Part shown: in pieces, positions 1 through 6,348 of the stretch
Layout: each line of letters begins with the position of its first letter
Position numbering within the stretch: position 1 is the first letter of the stretch
Origin: Pseudomonadota bacterium
Lineage (GTDB): Bacteria > Pseudomonadota > Alphaproteobacteria > Rhizobiales > Rhizobiaceae
Direction: 5' to 3'
DNA length: 11,786 nucleotides
Assembly (NCBI GenBank): GCA_023433855.1
Contig: JAEYTV010000425.1
Location: 1-11,786, forward strand
Made by a program: the position numbers and the translations under genes
The notes under the pieces: generated by a model
Databases searched by the model: none
What the model was told of the DNA's origin: nothing
The model's input: only the letters and a program-made list of their open reading frames with translations

Positions 1-1
1 G

Positions 2-109
2 TATTACATCGTTCGGTTCCAGCAGAAGGATCTTTGGGCCGAATACCCATTCGAGAACGCTACCCTCCAGAGCGAATATCCGGACATGTGGCTCGAAGCC
101 GCAGACTGA
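2..109 (+). CDS. scnA: Thiocyanate hydrolase alpha subunit, C-terminal end (partial)
   Basis: Only the last 35 codons are present; the gene begins upstream of the window. The reading frame contains the stretch VRFQQKDLWAEYPFENATL and ends LEAAD before a TGA. This resembles the C-terminal SH3-like barrel end shared by nitrile hydratase beta subunits and thiocyanate hydrolase alpha subunits, in which a Phe-x-Gln-Lys-Asp-Leu-Trp motif and an acidic tail are typical. The next gene is a clear thiocyanate hydrolase gamma subunit 32 bases downstream, and the known gene order in this enzyme is beta, alpha, gamma, activator, so scnA is the best reading. In the enzyme, alpha and beta together correspond to the single beta subunit of nitrile hydratase and pack around the gamma subunit. 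A nitrile hydratase beta subunit is the alternative; the upstream sequence would settle it. Confidence 0.75.
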   Translation, partial: YYIVRFQQKDLWAEYPFENATLQSEYPDMWLEAAD

Positions 110-141
110 CCGAGGATTGGACCTAGCCATAGGAGCAGAAG

Positions 142-903
142 ATGGCAAATCCACATAACCACGATGGCCATGACCATTCGGATGACGGCGGCCACGACCA
201 TTCGGCGGCCCCGATGGTCGATGAGATTTCCGACTTCGAAATCCTCGAGCTAGCCGTTCGTGAGTTGGCGATCGAAAAAGGCTTGTTCACCGCCGAAGAT
301 CACCGAGCGTTCTCCGAATGGAACGACGCGAGATCGCCGGCCGCAGGCTCGCGAATGGTCGCAAAGGCCTGGACTGACCCGGCATACAAAGCGCGGGTGT
401 TTTCGGACCCTCTTGCTGCCAGCAAGGAGGTCGGGGTCGACTGGAGCGAGCCGTCCGGCTTCGGGACCACAAGCGATTACATGCACATGACTGTACTCGA
501 AGATACGCCGACGCTGCATCATGTGATCGTGTGCACTCTCTGCTCGTGTTATCCGCGGCCGATACTTGGCCACTCACCGTACTGGTACCGCGCGCCAAAC
601 TACCGCCGCAGAATTGTCCGGTGGCCACGCGAGGTGCTGGCGGAGTTCGGATTGATCATCCCGCCCGAGGTCGAGCTGCGGGTGGAGGACTCAAACGCGA
701 AGAGCCGCTTCATGGTCCTTCCCGTTCGGCCCGAGGGTACCGAAGGCTGGACGGAGGATCAACTCGCTGAAATCGTCACTCGCGACACAATGATCGGCAT
801 TGCCCTGCCGAAGCCCGGCAGGACAACGGACGGTCCTCGGCCGATCCACAAGGCCAGCCGGCCCGTCCACAGTGGTGGCAGACCGAGGGAGGCCGCACCA
901 TGA
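142..903 (+). CDS. scnC: Thiocyanate hydrolase gamma subunit, cobalt-binding
   Basis: This 253-residue protein is the metal-carrying subunit of thiocyanate hydrolase, a cytoplasmic enzyme that converts thiocyanate and water to carbonyl sulfide and ammonia. It belongs to the nitrile hydratase alpha-subunit superfamily. The Co(III) claw CTLCSC lies at residues 131-136; Cys131, Cys134, Ser135 and Cys136 are the expected ligands, two cysteines being oxidised in the mature enzyme. The Thr in the motif marks the cobalt type. The following YRRRIVRWPREVL and PVRPEGTEGWTEDQLAEIVT segments, the long PRPIHKASRPVH tail and the size (about 243 residues in Thiobacillus thioparus) favour thiocyanate hydrolase over nitrile hydratase. 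The first 20 residues are rich in His and Asp (HNHDGHDHSDDGGHDH), also a feature of this subunit. AGGAG at 131-135 sits six bases before the ATG. The stop overlaps the activator start. Confidence 0.93.
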   Translation: MANPHNHDGHDHSDDGGHDHSAAPMVDEISDFEILELAVRELAIEKGLFTAEDHRAFSEWNDARSPAAGSRMVAKAWTDPAYKARVFSDPLAASKEVGVDWSEPSGFGTTSDYMHMTVLEDTPTLHHVIVCTLCSCYPRPILGHSPYWYRAPNYRRRIVRWPREVLAEFGLIIPPEVELRVEDSNAKSRFMVLPVRPEGTEGWTEDQLAEIVTRDTMIGIALPKPGRTTDGPRPIHKASRPVHSGGRPREAAP

Positions 904-1280
904 GCCGGAGCAGCGTCGTTATTCCGGACGAGGCTGAAGGGCAGCATGTCGACCTTCGTCGCATCGCGTTGCTCGAGTCGATCCAAAACGAGGATCAAAC
1001 CTGGGAAAAGCTTGCACCGCGTTGGTGCGTGACCAATCCAGAGCCGCCATGGAAGGTGTGCCTTGATGCAACCTGCGACGCTCTGTCAGCGTGCGGCGCT
1101 CTTGATTCACTCGAGCGGCGACACGCCGAGGATGAGCTTGAGACAGTGTACAGCGAAATTCCGAATCCGGAACGTCAGCTTATGGCACTGGCTCATATCA
1201 TGCTCAGCCGCGGGCTCCTAACCGAGGAGGAACTCGCCCGCCAAATGGGGGCCGTCCGGGCACGGCTCGAAGCTGTTTAG
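900..1280 (+). CDS. Thiocyanate hydrolase activator, P15K type
   Basis: This 126-residue protein follows scnC with an ATGA stop-start overlap and a strong GAGGGAGG ribosome site at 885-892. In the known operon of Thiobacillus thioparus the gene after scnC encodes P15K, a small activator needed for cobalt insertion and post-translational maturation of the gamma subunit; size and position here match. The C-terminal half (PERQLMALAHIMLSRGLLTEEEL, read around residues 90-112) has the helical pattern of the N-terminal domain of nitrile hydratase beta subunits, to which such activators are related. Four cysteines (43, 54, 59, 65) cluster in the central part around WKVCLDATCDALSACG and could bind the metal in transit; this is inference. 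It has no signal peptide or membrane segment. A generic nitrile hydratase accessory protein is the close alternative name. Confidence 0.8.
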   Translation: MSRSSVVIPDEAEGQHVDLRRIALLESIQNEDQTWEKLAPRWCVTNPEPPWKVCLDATCDALSACGALDSLERRHAEDELETVYSEIPNPERQLMALAHIMLSRGLLTEEELARQMGAVRARLEAV

Positions 1281-1349
1281 GAACAATGAGGAAGACAAGC
1301 AGCCACAAGTCCTCGGGTGGAGGACAAAGGATAAGTAAAGGAATAAGCA

Positions 1350-1532
1350 ATGAATACTCATCAGACATCGCTGCCAGTCCAGTCGTCGGCAACATCTCCT
1401 CGCTTCATCCAGATTTGTTTCGCCGCCTTCCTTGGCCTCTTCGTCATTGGGGGCGCCGGGCTATCTCAAATCGAGGCGATCCATAACGCTGCGCATGATG
1501 TGCGACACTCCCTCGGCTTCCCCTGCCACTGA
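1350..1532 (+). CDS. cbtB: Cobalt transporter small subunit CbtB
   Basis: This 60-residue protein has one membrane helix (about residues 19-42, FIQICFAAFLGLFVIGGAGL) and the diagnostic CbtB C-terminus HNAAHDVRHSLGFPCH, with four His and a Cys that likely bind the metal. CbtB and CbtA form a predicted cobalt uptake system of the inner membrane, usually found under B12-riboswitch control. Here the gene lies 69 bases after the thiocyanate hydrolase activator, and I see no B12-box-like element in that short gap, so expression with the scn operon is likely. An AAAGGA site at about 1337-1342 precedes the ATG. The stop codon overlaps the GAGGAG ribosome site of cbtA. The importer would supply Co for the enzyme encoded just upstream. 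Confidence 0.9.
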   Translation: MNTHQTSLPVQSSATSPRFIQICFAAFLGLFVIGGAGLSQIEAIHNAAHDVRHSLGFPCH

Positions 1533-1545
1533 GGAGCTTTGCGCG

Positions 1546-2271
1546 ATGACAGTCTTTCGTAATATTGTCTTCATCGCCGCGCTCGCAGGACTCGTGGCGG
1601 GTCTCGCGATGACCGCCATGCAATATGCCGGCACCGTTCCGTTGATCCTCAAGGCGGAAACGTTCGAGGTCGCTGCGCCGGCTCATGATCACGCTTCTCA
1701 TGACAATGCCGCCGCCCAGGATACAGCGGCTGCGCCTCACTCACACGATCACGACGAAGAAGGATGGGCTCCCAGGGATGGCCTTGAGCGCTCCGCCTAT
1801 ACGGCATTCGCCAATATTGTGACCGCTGTTGGATTCGGGCTACTGCTCGTTGCCGTATCGGAACTGAAGGGCGGCATGACCGGCTGGCGCGAGGGCGTGT
1901 TCTGGGGCTTGGCAGGTTTCGTCGTGTTTACGCTTGCTCCGGGTCTTGGCCTTCCGCCCGAGCTCCCGGCTATGCCTGCTGCTGATTTAGGCCCACGCCA
2001 GATGTGGTGGGGCGCTACAGCTTTTGCCACCGGCATCGGCCTTGCTCTACTTCTCTTCAAACAGTCGTTGCCGCTCGCCATTCTCGCGGTCGCATTCCTC
2101 GTTGCCCCGCACCTTGTGGGCGCGCCTCAGCCGGAAAGTTTTGCGTCTCCGGTTCCCCACTCATTGGCACATGCTTTCATTGTCATGGCCTCCGTAACCA
2201 GCTTCGTTTTCTGGGTCGTACTCGGCGGCGTCGCTGGGTTCGCCCGCTCGCGCGTGCAAGAGTTTGAATGA
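1546..2271 (+). CDS. cbtA: Cobalt transporter subunit CbtA
   Basis: This 241-residue integral membrane protein of the CbtA family is the predicted cobalt permease partner of CbtB. It begins MTVFRNIVFIAALAGLVAG, a first membrane helix, followed by a His-rich loop at residues 47-69 (HDHASHD and HSHDHD) that probably binds metal. Further helices fall at about 88-106, 116-132, 154-171, 176-190 and 208-230. The family motif APGLGLPPELP is at 131-141 and PHSLAHAFIVM at 204-214. The frame is open upstream to 1432, but that would overlap cbtB in another frame; the ATG at 1546 has a GAGGAG site (1531-1536) nine bases before it and gives the usual N-terminus, so it is chosen. It ends with an ATGA overlap into a short ORF of unclear reality. 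Confidence 0.92.
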   Translation: MTVFRNIVFIAALAGLVAGLAMTAMQYAGTVPLILKAETFEVAAPAHDHASHDNAAAQDTAAAPHSHDHDEEGWAPRDGLERSAYTAFANIVTAVGFGLLLVAVSELKGGMTGWREGVFWGLAGFVVFTLAPGLGLPPELPAMPAADLGPRQMWWGATAFATGIGLALLLFKQSLPLAILAVAFLVAPHLVGAPQPESFASPVPHSLAHAFIVMASVTSFVFWVVLGGVAGFARSRVQEFE

Positions 2272-2432
2272 CGAAAGGCGTATTCGCGCTTGCACTTGCT
2301 TACGGGGCTTTTGCTTGTCGTGCTTTGCACAGCGTCCCCCAAGCGCGCTGTTCCTGTTTCAGGCTGTCGCCGTCCCCAGACAATGGCGCGTGCTCTTGCC
2401 GGTCGGCGCAGAGGTGTAGCGTGGGAGGTTAG
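2268..2432 (+). CDS. Possible 54-residue Cys-rich ORF after cbtA
   Basis: An ATG overlapping the cbtA stop (ATGA) opens a 54-codon frame to a TAG at 2430-2432. The product starts MTKGVFALALAYGAFAC and has six Cys, five of them in its second half (CSC, then CSC, then C). I do not recognise a family. Translational coupling by overlap and a hydrophobic start make it conceivable as the last gene of the cobalt-uptake operon. However, composition after the first 20 codons looks unlike selected coding sequence, and there is no separate ribosome site. It could equally be the broken start of a lost gene, or chance. Confidence 0.22.
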   Translation: MTKGVFALALAYGAFACRALHSVPQARCSCFRLSPSPDNGACSCRSAQRCSVGG

Positions 2433-2632
2433 CCTGCGCTGCACGCTGATTAGGGGCTAGGCAAGCCTGCGACGACTCGTTCCGGCTAGGGCTTAGGTGG
2501 CACGGGGTGAATGAGACGATCATCTGATGGCTCAGTGGAAGGGGCGGATCGAGAGAGTCCGTCGCGCCCTCGCCAGAAGAAACCGCTAATTCGTGGAGAT
2601 ATCTCTCCTAAACGAAGGGTGAGGCATGGTTC
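2433..2632. other. Intergenic stretch between scn/cbt genes and next small gene
   Basis: No convincing gene, RNA or terminator is seen here on either strand. The segment separates the thiocyanate/cobalt operon from an unrelated small gene, and probably holds the promoter of the latter. An AAGGGTGAGG ribosome site at about 2615-2624 serves that gene. Confidence 0.4.
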
Positions 2633-2908
2633 ATGGCGGAGGAGTATGACCTAACATGGCGGCATGACGTCGACTCTTTGATGTTCCGGCCGAACGGGCA
2701 TGAGGGCTTCTGCTTCATCCACCGACTAGCCTTCCGCTCCATGGGCGAGCGGGTGGGTCAAGAAGGCTGCGAGGCCTATTTTCGGCTCTACAGGGAGGCC
2801 TTTGAACAAGCTGCCCGATCCAAAATCCGACGCGCCGGCCTAGCGAGGGAACAGAATTTCCATCTTACCAGCCGGGATGTTCGGCGGTGCTCTCACCGAG
2901 GCATGTAA
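2633..2908 (+). CDS. Small DUF1488-like hypothetical protein
   Basis: This frame gives 91 residues beginning MAEEYDLTWRHDVDSLMF. The pattern is a short N-terminal beta region, then a helix (YREAFEQAARSKIRRAG, residues about 53-69) and an end NFHLTSRDVRR at 76-86. It resembles the small alphaproteobacterial DUF1488-type proteins, in which an Arg/Lys-rich helix is followed by a short strand ending in a Thr/Ser-Ala/Arg-Asp-Val/Phe motif. The function of that family is unknown. The ATG at 2633 has an AAGGGTGAGG site eight bases before it; a nearer-looking ATG at 2626 runs into a stop after seven codons. The last residues (CSHRGM) look non-native, so the 3' end may be altered, possibly by the mobile-element debris that follows. 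Family assignment is tentative. Confidence 0.5.
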   Translation: MAEEYDLTWRHDVDSLMFRPNGHEGFCFIHRLAFRSMGERVGQEGCEAYFRLYREAFEQAARSKIRRAGLAREQNFHLTSRDVRRCSHRGM

Positions 2909-3047
2909 AGGTGAGGTCGCTAGGCGCCATCCCTCGGTTTTCAAGGAAAGAGAATTCGATCCTAAGATTTCCCGAGGGTCCGTTGTCGCGGGTAGCATTC
3001 AGTGCATAGGGTTCCGCGGATCTTCCGGGGGACTGCTCAGGATGCGT
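2909..3047. other. Intergenic debris beside IS110 remnant
   Basis: No gene is supported. The reverse strand stays open through this stretch in the frame of the transposase remnant at 3048-3152, but the translated sequence no longer resembles a transposase. It is best read as degraded sequence next to a mobile-element scar. Confidence 0.35.
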
Positions 3048-3152
3048 GCTGGACCTGACACTCCCGCACGCCTCTATCACGACGATCGAAGCCCCTTGCT
3101 CGGCCATAAATCTACGAAAATTCTGCCGGGATAGCTTCCGCCGGAACTTCAC
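3048..3152 (-). pseudogene. IS110-family transposase N-terminal remnant
   Basis: Read on the reverse strand from a GTG at 3152, about 31 codons give VKFRRKLSRQ, then NFRRFMAEQ and SIVVIEACGS. This closely follows the N-terminal part of IS110-family transposases, where a Lys-Leu-Ser/Arg-Arg helix, a Phe-Phe/Met-Ala segment and a Val-x-Glu-Ala-Cys-Gly-Ser/Ala core (around the second catalytic acidic residue) occur in that order. The usual His-Trp-Ala-Arg-Glu continuation is missing: the frame goes on as VRSSTHPEQSPG with no similarity. The conventional N-terminal DEDD start (Gly-Ile-Asp-x-Ala-Lys) is also not found upstream. The piece is therefore an internal scrap, not a working element. The match is by memory of the family pattern. 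Confidence 0.55.
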
Positions 3153-3478
3153 CTTTCAGGAAAGCAAAGCTCCATGGAAGAGCGGCAACCACATCATCTG
3201 TTCAGAGGCCAAACTCGAGTTCGACGCGCAGATCCTTCACCCTGTCGGCAGGTCGCACTGGACAAGCAGGCCGCCGGCGTCTCCATCACGGCATGTGCTC
3301 GATCTGCTCGAGACGCCAGTACCTTTTGCAAGTGGGCCAGGAACGGGCGGGTTGTGACGGAAATGCTGGGGCGCGCGCAGGAAGCGCCCGATTTGAGGCT
3401 GAAGCGCTGGGAGGCGGGGTTCAGCCGCTTGCGATCGGAAGGAGCTTACCTCTTCGACGGGCGATGTCCGTCGTTTCC
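3153..3478. other. Gene-poor stretch downstream of the DUF2776 gene
   Basis: Long open frames cross this stretch on both strands, but they run on antisense into the membrane-protein gene at 3479-4525 and have no recognisable motifs. I see no complete gene, tRNA or clear terminator. It may hold further decayed mobile DNA linked to the IS110 scrap. Confidence 0.35.
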
Positions 3479-4525
3479 CTATTTCGACGTACCCGCCTCC
3501 AGGATCGACACGATCGAAAAGAGGGTGAAGCAAACGGCTCCAAGACCCGCAAGGACGCGTGCTGGAACGAAGAAGTTCGCATCTGTCATCGCGGTCTCCG
3601 CGAGGAAAGTCGACAAGAACAGGCAGATCAGGCAGGTCAGGACCGGAATAAGCGGGACCCTTTTGGCTAGCGGGAATTCCCGCCGCCAAACCGCAGCGAG
3701 CAACCACACCTTCGAGCAGATGCTGAAGCAGATCATCCCGAGCCCCAGCAGGACACATCCCGGGGCTATGCGTTCTGCCGAGTCTGAGCTGAACAGGACG
3801 AATAGTCCCCAGAGAAGCGTTAGAGTGCCCATCAGTAGGACCCAGCGCGTCCAGTACCAGCGCTCGGGAGTATCGAAGCGGTTGCGCACTTGGCGAACGA
3901 CGGTGGAGACCAGCGCGATCAAGCTTGAGCAGATCGTCGCAAGGCCCATGAGGACGTGGCCGGCCACATAGTGGGGTACGGCGGCTTCACCTGCCAGCAG
4001 AGTTGCCGCCCATATGCCGTTGACTAACGTGGCGACCACCGGCACACAGATGAGCAACCACCCCAGTCGTGCGCTGTAGGCGGTCGGGGGCGGACCATCC
4101 TCCTTCCGGCCTGCAGCATTTTTCGGAATGAGAGTGAAGCTGGACGATGCTACCGCCACCGTCGATACGCAGGCGGCTATAAGGCCGACTCCGAAGACCA
4201 CATGCCCAGCGACGAACGTATCGGCAGCGGAGCTCTTGGAGACCAGCCAAATACCCCATATGGCGGTTGCGAGCGCGACCCCATATCCGAGGGTTGGCAA
4301 GATGTACTTCCATTTTCGCGCGAAGGTGTGGATCAACTGGCGGATGATCATTGCGGCAGTTGTGAACAGCGCGATACAGATTGCCGTCAGGGCGATAAGC
4401 ACGTGCCCGGCCACGAAATGGCCGGCATCTGCCGGGCCGCTGAGAACGTACCGACCAAAGCCAAGACACACCGCCCCCATCGCGAGGGGAATTGCTCGAA
4501 AGAGAATGCTGATCCCGTAGTTCAT
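3479..4525 (-). CDS. Multi-pass membrane protein, DUF2776-like, five internal repeats
   Basis: This 348-residue inner-membrane protein starts MNYGISILFRAIPLAMG. It resembles the DUF2776 family, whose function is unknown. Five copies of a two-helix unit can be read from the recurring motif FVAGHVL-x-ALTAIC: about residues 37-50, 105-118 (VAGHVVFGVGLIAAC), 187-200 (VAGHVLMGLATIC), 254-267 (APGCVLLGLGMICFS) and 320-333 (VPARVLAGLGAVCF). The His of the motif is kept in repeats 1-3 and lost in 4-5. Nine or ten membrane helices are expected. The start is the ATG at 4525: a GGAGG site lies at 4532-4536, six bases before it, whereas the TTG two codons earlier would abut that site. It is transcribed away from the next gene, probably from the promoter-like pair at 4616-4644. 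Confidence 0.82.
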   Translation of the reverse strand: MNYGISILFRAIPLAMGAVCLGFGRYVLSGPADAGHFVAGHVLIALTAICIALFTTAAMIIRQLIHTFARKWKYILPTLGYGVALATAIWGIWLVSKSSAADTFVAGHVVFGVGLIAACVSTVAVASSSFTLIPKNAAGRKEDGPPPTAYSARLGWLLICVPVVATLVNGIWAATLLAGEAAVPHYVAGHVLMGLATICSSLIALVSTVVRQVRNRFDTPERWYWTRWVLLMGTLTLLWGLFVLFSSDSAERIAPGCVLLGLGMICFSICSKVWLLAAVWRREFPLAKRVPLIPVLTCLICLFLSTFLAETAMTDANFFVPARVLAGLGAVCFTLFSIVSILEAGTSK

Positions 4526-4615
4526 TTTCAACCTCCAGTGAATGAACAGCCGCCGGGAGCTCTGGCTAGTCGGTAGCCGCCGTGTTCGGTGACGTCCCTA
4601 CGAATCTACAGCAGA

Positions 4616-4644
4616 ATAATGGCTGCAGAGCTGCTCCTGATCAA
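4616..4644 (-). promoter_or_regulatory. Candidate sigma-70 promoter for the DUF2776-like gene
   Basis: On the reverse strand TTGATC (4639-4644) and CATTAT (4616-4621) are separated by exactly 17 bases. Each matches four of six consensus positions. The implied transcript would start about 85 bases before the ATG at 4525. This is pattern matching only. Confidence 0.28.
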
Positions 4645-4924
4645 CGTTGAGAGCATATATCGAGAATCATAAGGGGCGAAGCGATCTCCATCGAGAGCCA
4701 GAGCGGCGGGACCAATTTCTCAACGGCGTCTCGGTACGAACCTGTCCGCGCCTGTTTTAATACGGCCTGAGCAGAGCAAGGTGTTGGCGTCCGAATTCGG
4801 GGGAGATGAAAATTGATCAAGAGCAACGCTCAGTCCCTCCTCCTGCTGTAACATCGGACGCGTACCCAGCCCGCTGCATGGGGGCACCTGACCTCTGCGG
4901 GAGGCTACTGAGAGGAGTAGGAAT
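4645..4924. other. Intergenic region between divergent genes
   Basis: This region separates the reverse-strand DUF2776-like gene from the forward 103-residue gene and should hold the promoter of the latter; no clean -35/-10 pair was found. On the reverse strand, a frame from 4826 ends SYRDAVEKLVPPLWLSMEIA and beyond, which looks protein-like but matches no family I know. Confidence 0.35.
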
Positions 4925-5236
4925 ATGACGGAATTTGAAAAGAGACTAGCTTGCGTGATCCAATCCGATGGCTCCATAGCCCGCGGCTATATGATCGACA
5001 AGTGCGAACTCAAGGGCGAGAACGAATACACTATTACCTGGAAGATTCCTCTTCAGGGTGAGGCCAAGACCAATTTTGCGGCCACGATCGGCAGCGCTTT
5101 GGAAGAGGAAGTCCAGCCTGGCTTTATCACCGTAGGACTTACCCAAGATCCAAGTCAGATGCGGGTGCATACATACGACGTGGCCGGCAAGCCTGCGCGT
5201 CGTTCATTCCACATTGCATGCTTCAGAGACCAGTGA
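4925..5236 (+). CDS. Hypothetical beta-rich protein, 103 residues
   Basis: I do not recognise a named family. The product begins MTEFEKRLACVIQSDGSIARG and shows alternating hydrophobic residues typical of a beta sandwich: NEYTITWKIPL (about residues 36-46), FAATIG (54-59), PGFITVGL (68-75), MRVHTYDVAGKPA (81-93) and RSFHIACF (94-101). The order Ala-Arg-Gly, Ala-Thr-Ile-Gly, Pro-Gly-x-Ile-x-Val, Val-x-Thr-x-Asp-x-x-Gly and Phe-His-x-x-Cys resembles small stand-alone domains with a C1q-like look often found in bacterial hypothetical proteins. There is no signal peptide or membrane segment. An AGGAG site at 4913-4917 lies seven bases before the ATG. A terminator-like hairpin follows the stop. 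It appears to be its own transcription unit. Confidence 0.7.
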   Translation: MTEFEKRLACVIQSDGSIARGYMIDKCELKGENEYTITWKIPLQGEAKTNFAATIGSALEEEVQPGFITVGLTQDPSQMRVHTYDVAGKPARRSFHIACFRDQ

Positions 5237-5245
5237 GTAGCGACA

Positions 5246-5283
5246 GGCGGGCGCGAGGGATGGATTTGGCTCGTTCGCTCGCC
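5246..5283 (+). terminator. Hairpin after the 103-residue gene
   Basis: Ten bases after the stop, GGCGGGCG (5246-5253) pairs with CGCTCGCC (5276-5283) with one G-U pair. An inner CGAG (5254-5257) pairs with CTCG (5270-5273) across a 12-base loop and a TT bulge. The position suits a terminator, but no T-run follows, so Rho-independent function is uncertain. Confidence 0.35.
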
Positions 5284-5535
5284 TCCTAAGGATTCTGTAA
5301 CCAAAGCTTGCTTAAGCCGACGAGACATGCGGTCCTGCTTTGATCGCCGCAACCTCCTTGATGACGCGGATTTCCGGACCCGGATGATGTAGCGATCAAA
5401 GTTCTCAGAAGAAATGGCGATCCCGGAGTGGGCGCGAGCACAAGATTGGCGTGACGCCAAAAGTTGCCGCACGATCGGCATTCATCATCACTACGAAAAC
5501 GAGCGCCCTAGCTAAGAGCAGAGGAATACCACGCC
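5284..5535. other. Intergenic region before the first TauE-like gene
   Basis: No supported gene. It should hold the promoter of the transporter gene at 5536, but I cannot place one. The ribosome site AGAGGA just before 5526 is clear. Confidence 0.35.
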
Positions 5536-6348
5536 ATGGATGACCTTCTGCTACGTATCATCATTTTCGCGGTCATTGGTTTGCTATCCGGCTTCTTCGC
5601 GGGCCTGTTCGGTATCGGTGGAGGCACCATCCGCATGCCGATCTTCATCTATCTGTTCCCATGGCTCGGCATTGCCCATCCGGTGATGATGCATGTGGCA
5701 ACTGCGACCTCAATGGCACTTGTCATACCGAGAGCGATCGCTTCGAGCCGTAAGCACTACAAGCTCGGCGATCTCGATCTGGGCATATTCAAGACCTGGG
5801 CCATCGGCTTGGTTATCGGCGTTGCCATCGGATCGATCCTGCTGCCATTCGGTTCGACCGAAATTCTGCAGACCCTGTTCTCGATCTACATACTTCTGGT
5901 GGGTTTCTACATCGCGTTTAGTCGTGGACGCTTTTCCTTCGGTCAGGAGCCGCCGAAGGGCGCTAAGTTGGTTGGCATCTCATCGATTGTCGGCTTTATT
6001 GCTTCGATGACCGGCACCAGCGGCGGCACACTAACAACACCGACTCTCTCGGCCTTCAGCATGCCTTTGGAACGGGCGATGGCGATTGCGGCCGCGACCG
6101 GTCTGATCACTGGCACGGTGGGCGCGATCGGATCTGTCATCAGCGGCTGGAATGCCGCGGATCTGCCGTCTTTCTCGCTTGGCTACGTCGACGTTCTCAT
6201 CTTCCTCGTGATGACGCCCACGGTCATGATTGCCGCGCCGATCGGCGTGAGTGTCAGCCATAAGATGAACGAGCAGACATTGCAGTTCGCCTACGCTTTT
6301 CTGCTCATCGTCGTTGGCGTTGATCTTCTGCGGCGTCTCTATGTCTGA
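5536..6348 (+). CDS. TauE/SafE-family sulfite exporter-like permease
   Basis: This 270-residue inner-membrane protein has the two-fold architecture of the TauE/SafE (TSUP) family, which exports small organic or inorganic sulfur anions such as sulfite and sulfoacetate. The first half carries SGFFAGLFGIGGGTIRMP at residues 18-34 and the second the matching GFIASMTGTSGGTLTTP at 153-169; these are the paired Gly-rich family motifs. About eight helices are expected (roughly 8-28, 48-66, 86-104, 110-128, 147-162, 182-203, 217-238, 249-266). Length is typical. A gene for a thiocyanate-degrading enzyme is about 5 kb away and a decayed rhodanese gene follows directly, so a sulfur role is plausible, though substrates in this family cannot be read from sequence. 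The stop overlaps the start of that decayed gene. Confidence 0.92.
   Translation: MDDLLLRIIIFAVIGLLSGFFAGLFGIGGGTIRMPIFIYLFPWLGIAHPVMMHVATATSMALVIPRAIASSRKHYKLGDLDLGIFKTWAIGLVIGVAIGSILLPFGSTEILQTLFSIYILLVGFYIAFSRGRFSFGQEPPKGAKLVGISSIVGFIASMTGTSGGTLTTPTLSAFSMPLERAMAIAAATGLITGTVGAIGSVISGWNAADLPSFSLGYVDVLIFLVMTPTVMIAAPIGVSVSHKMNEQTLQFAYAFLLIVVGVDLLRRLYV

Noticed and set aside
250..573. Reverse-strand open frames inside scnC
   Set aside because: They are shadows of a clearly recognised gene and carry no motif.
142..903. Nitrile hydratase alpha subunit as the name for scnC
   Set aside because: The His-rich N-terminus, the RRRIVRWPREVL segment, the long C-terminal tail and the small upstream alpha-type partner fit thiocyanate hydrolase better.
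1281..1349. Possible B12 riboswitch before cbtB
   Set aside because: The gap is only 69 bases, too short for a cobalamin riboswitch, and no B12-box-like word is present.
1432..1545. Upstream extension of cbtA to an ATG at 1432
   Set aside because: It overlaps most of the second half of cbtB in another frame, and the ATG at 1546 has a good ribosome site and the standard family N-terminus.
3174..3971. Forward-strand 265-codon open frame
   Set aside because: It is mostly antisense to the DUF2776-like gene, has a basic low-complexity product, no motif and no ribosome site.
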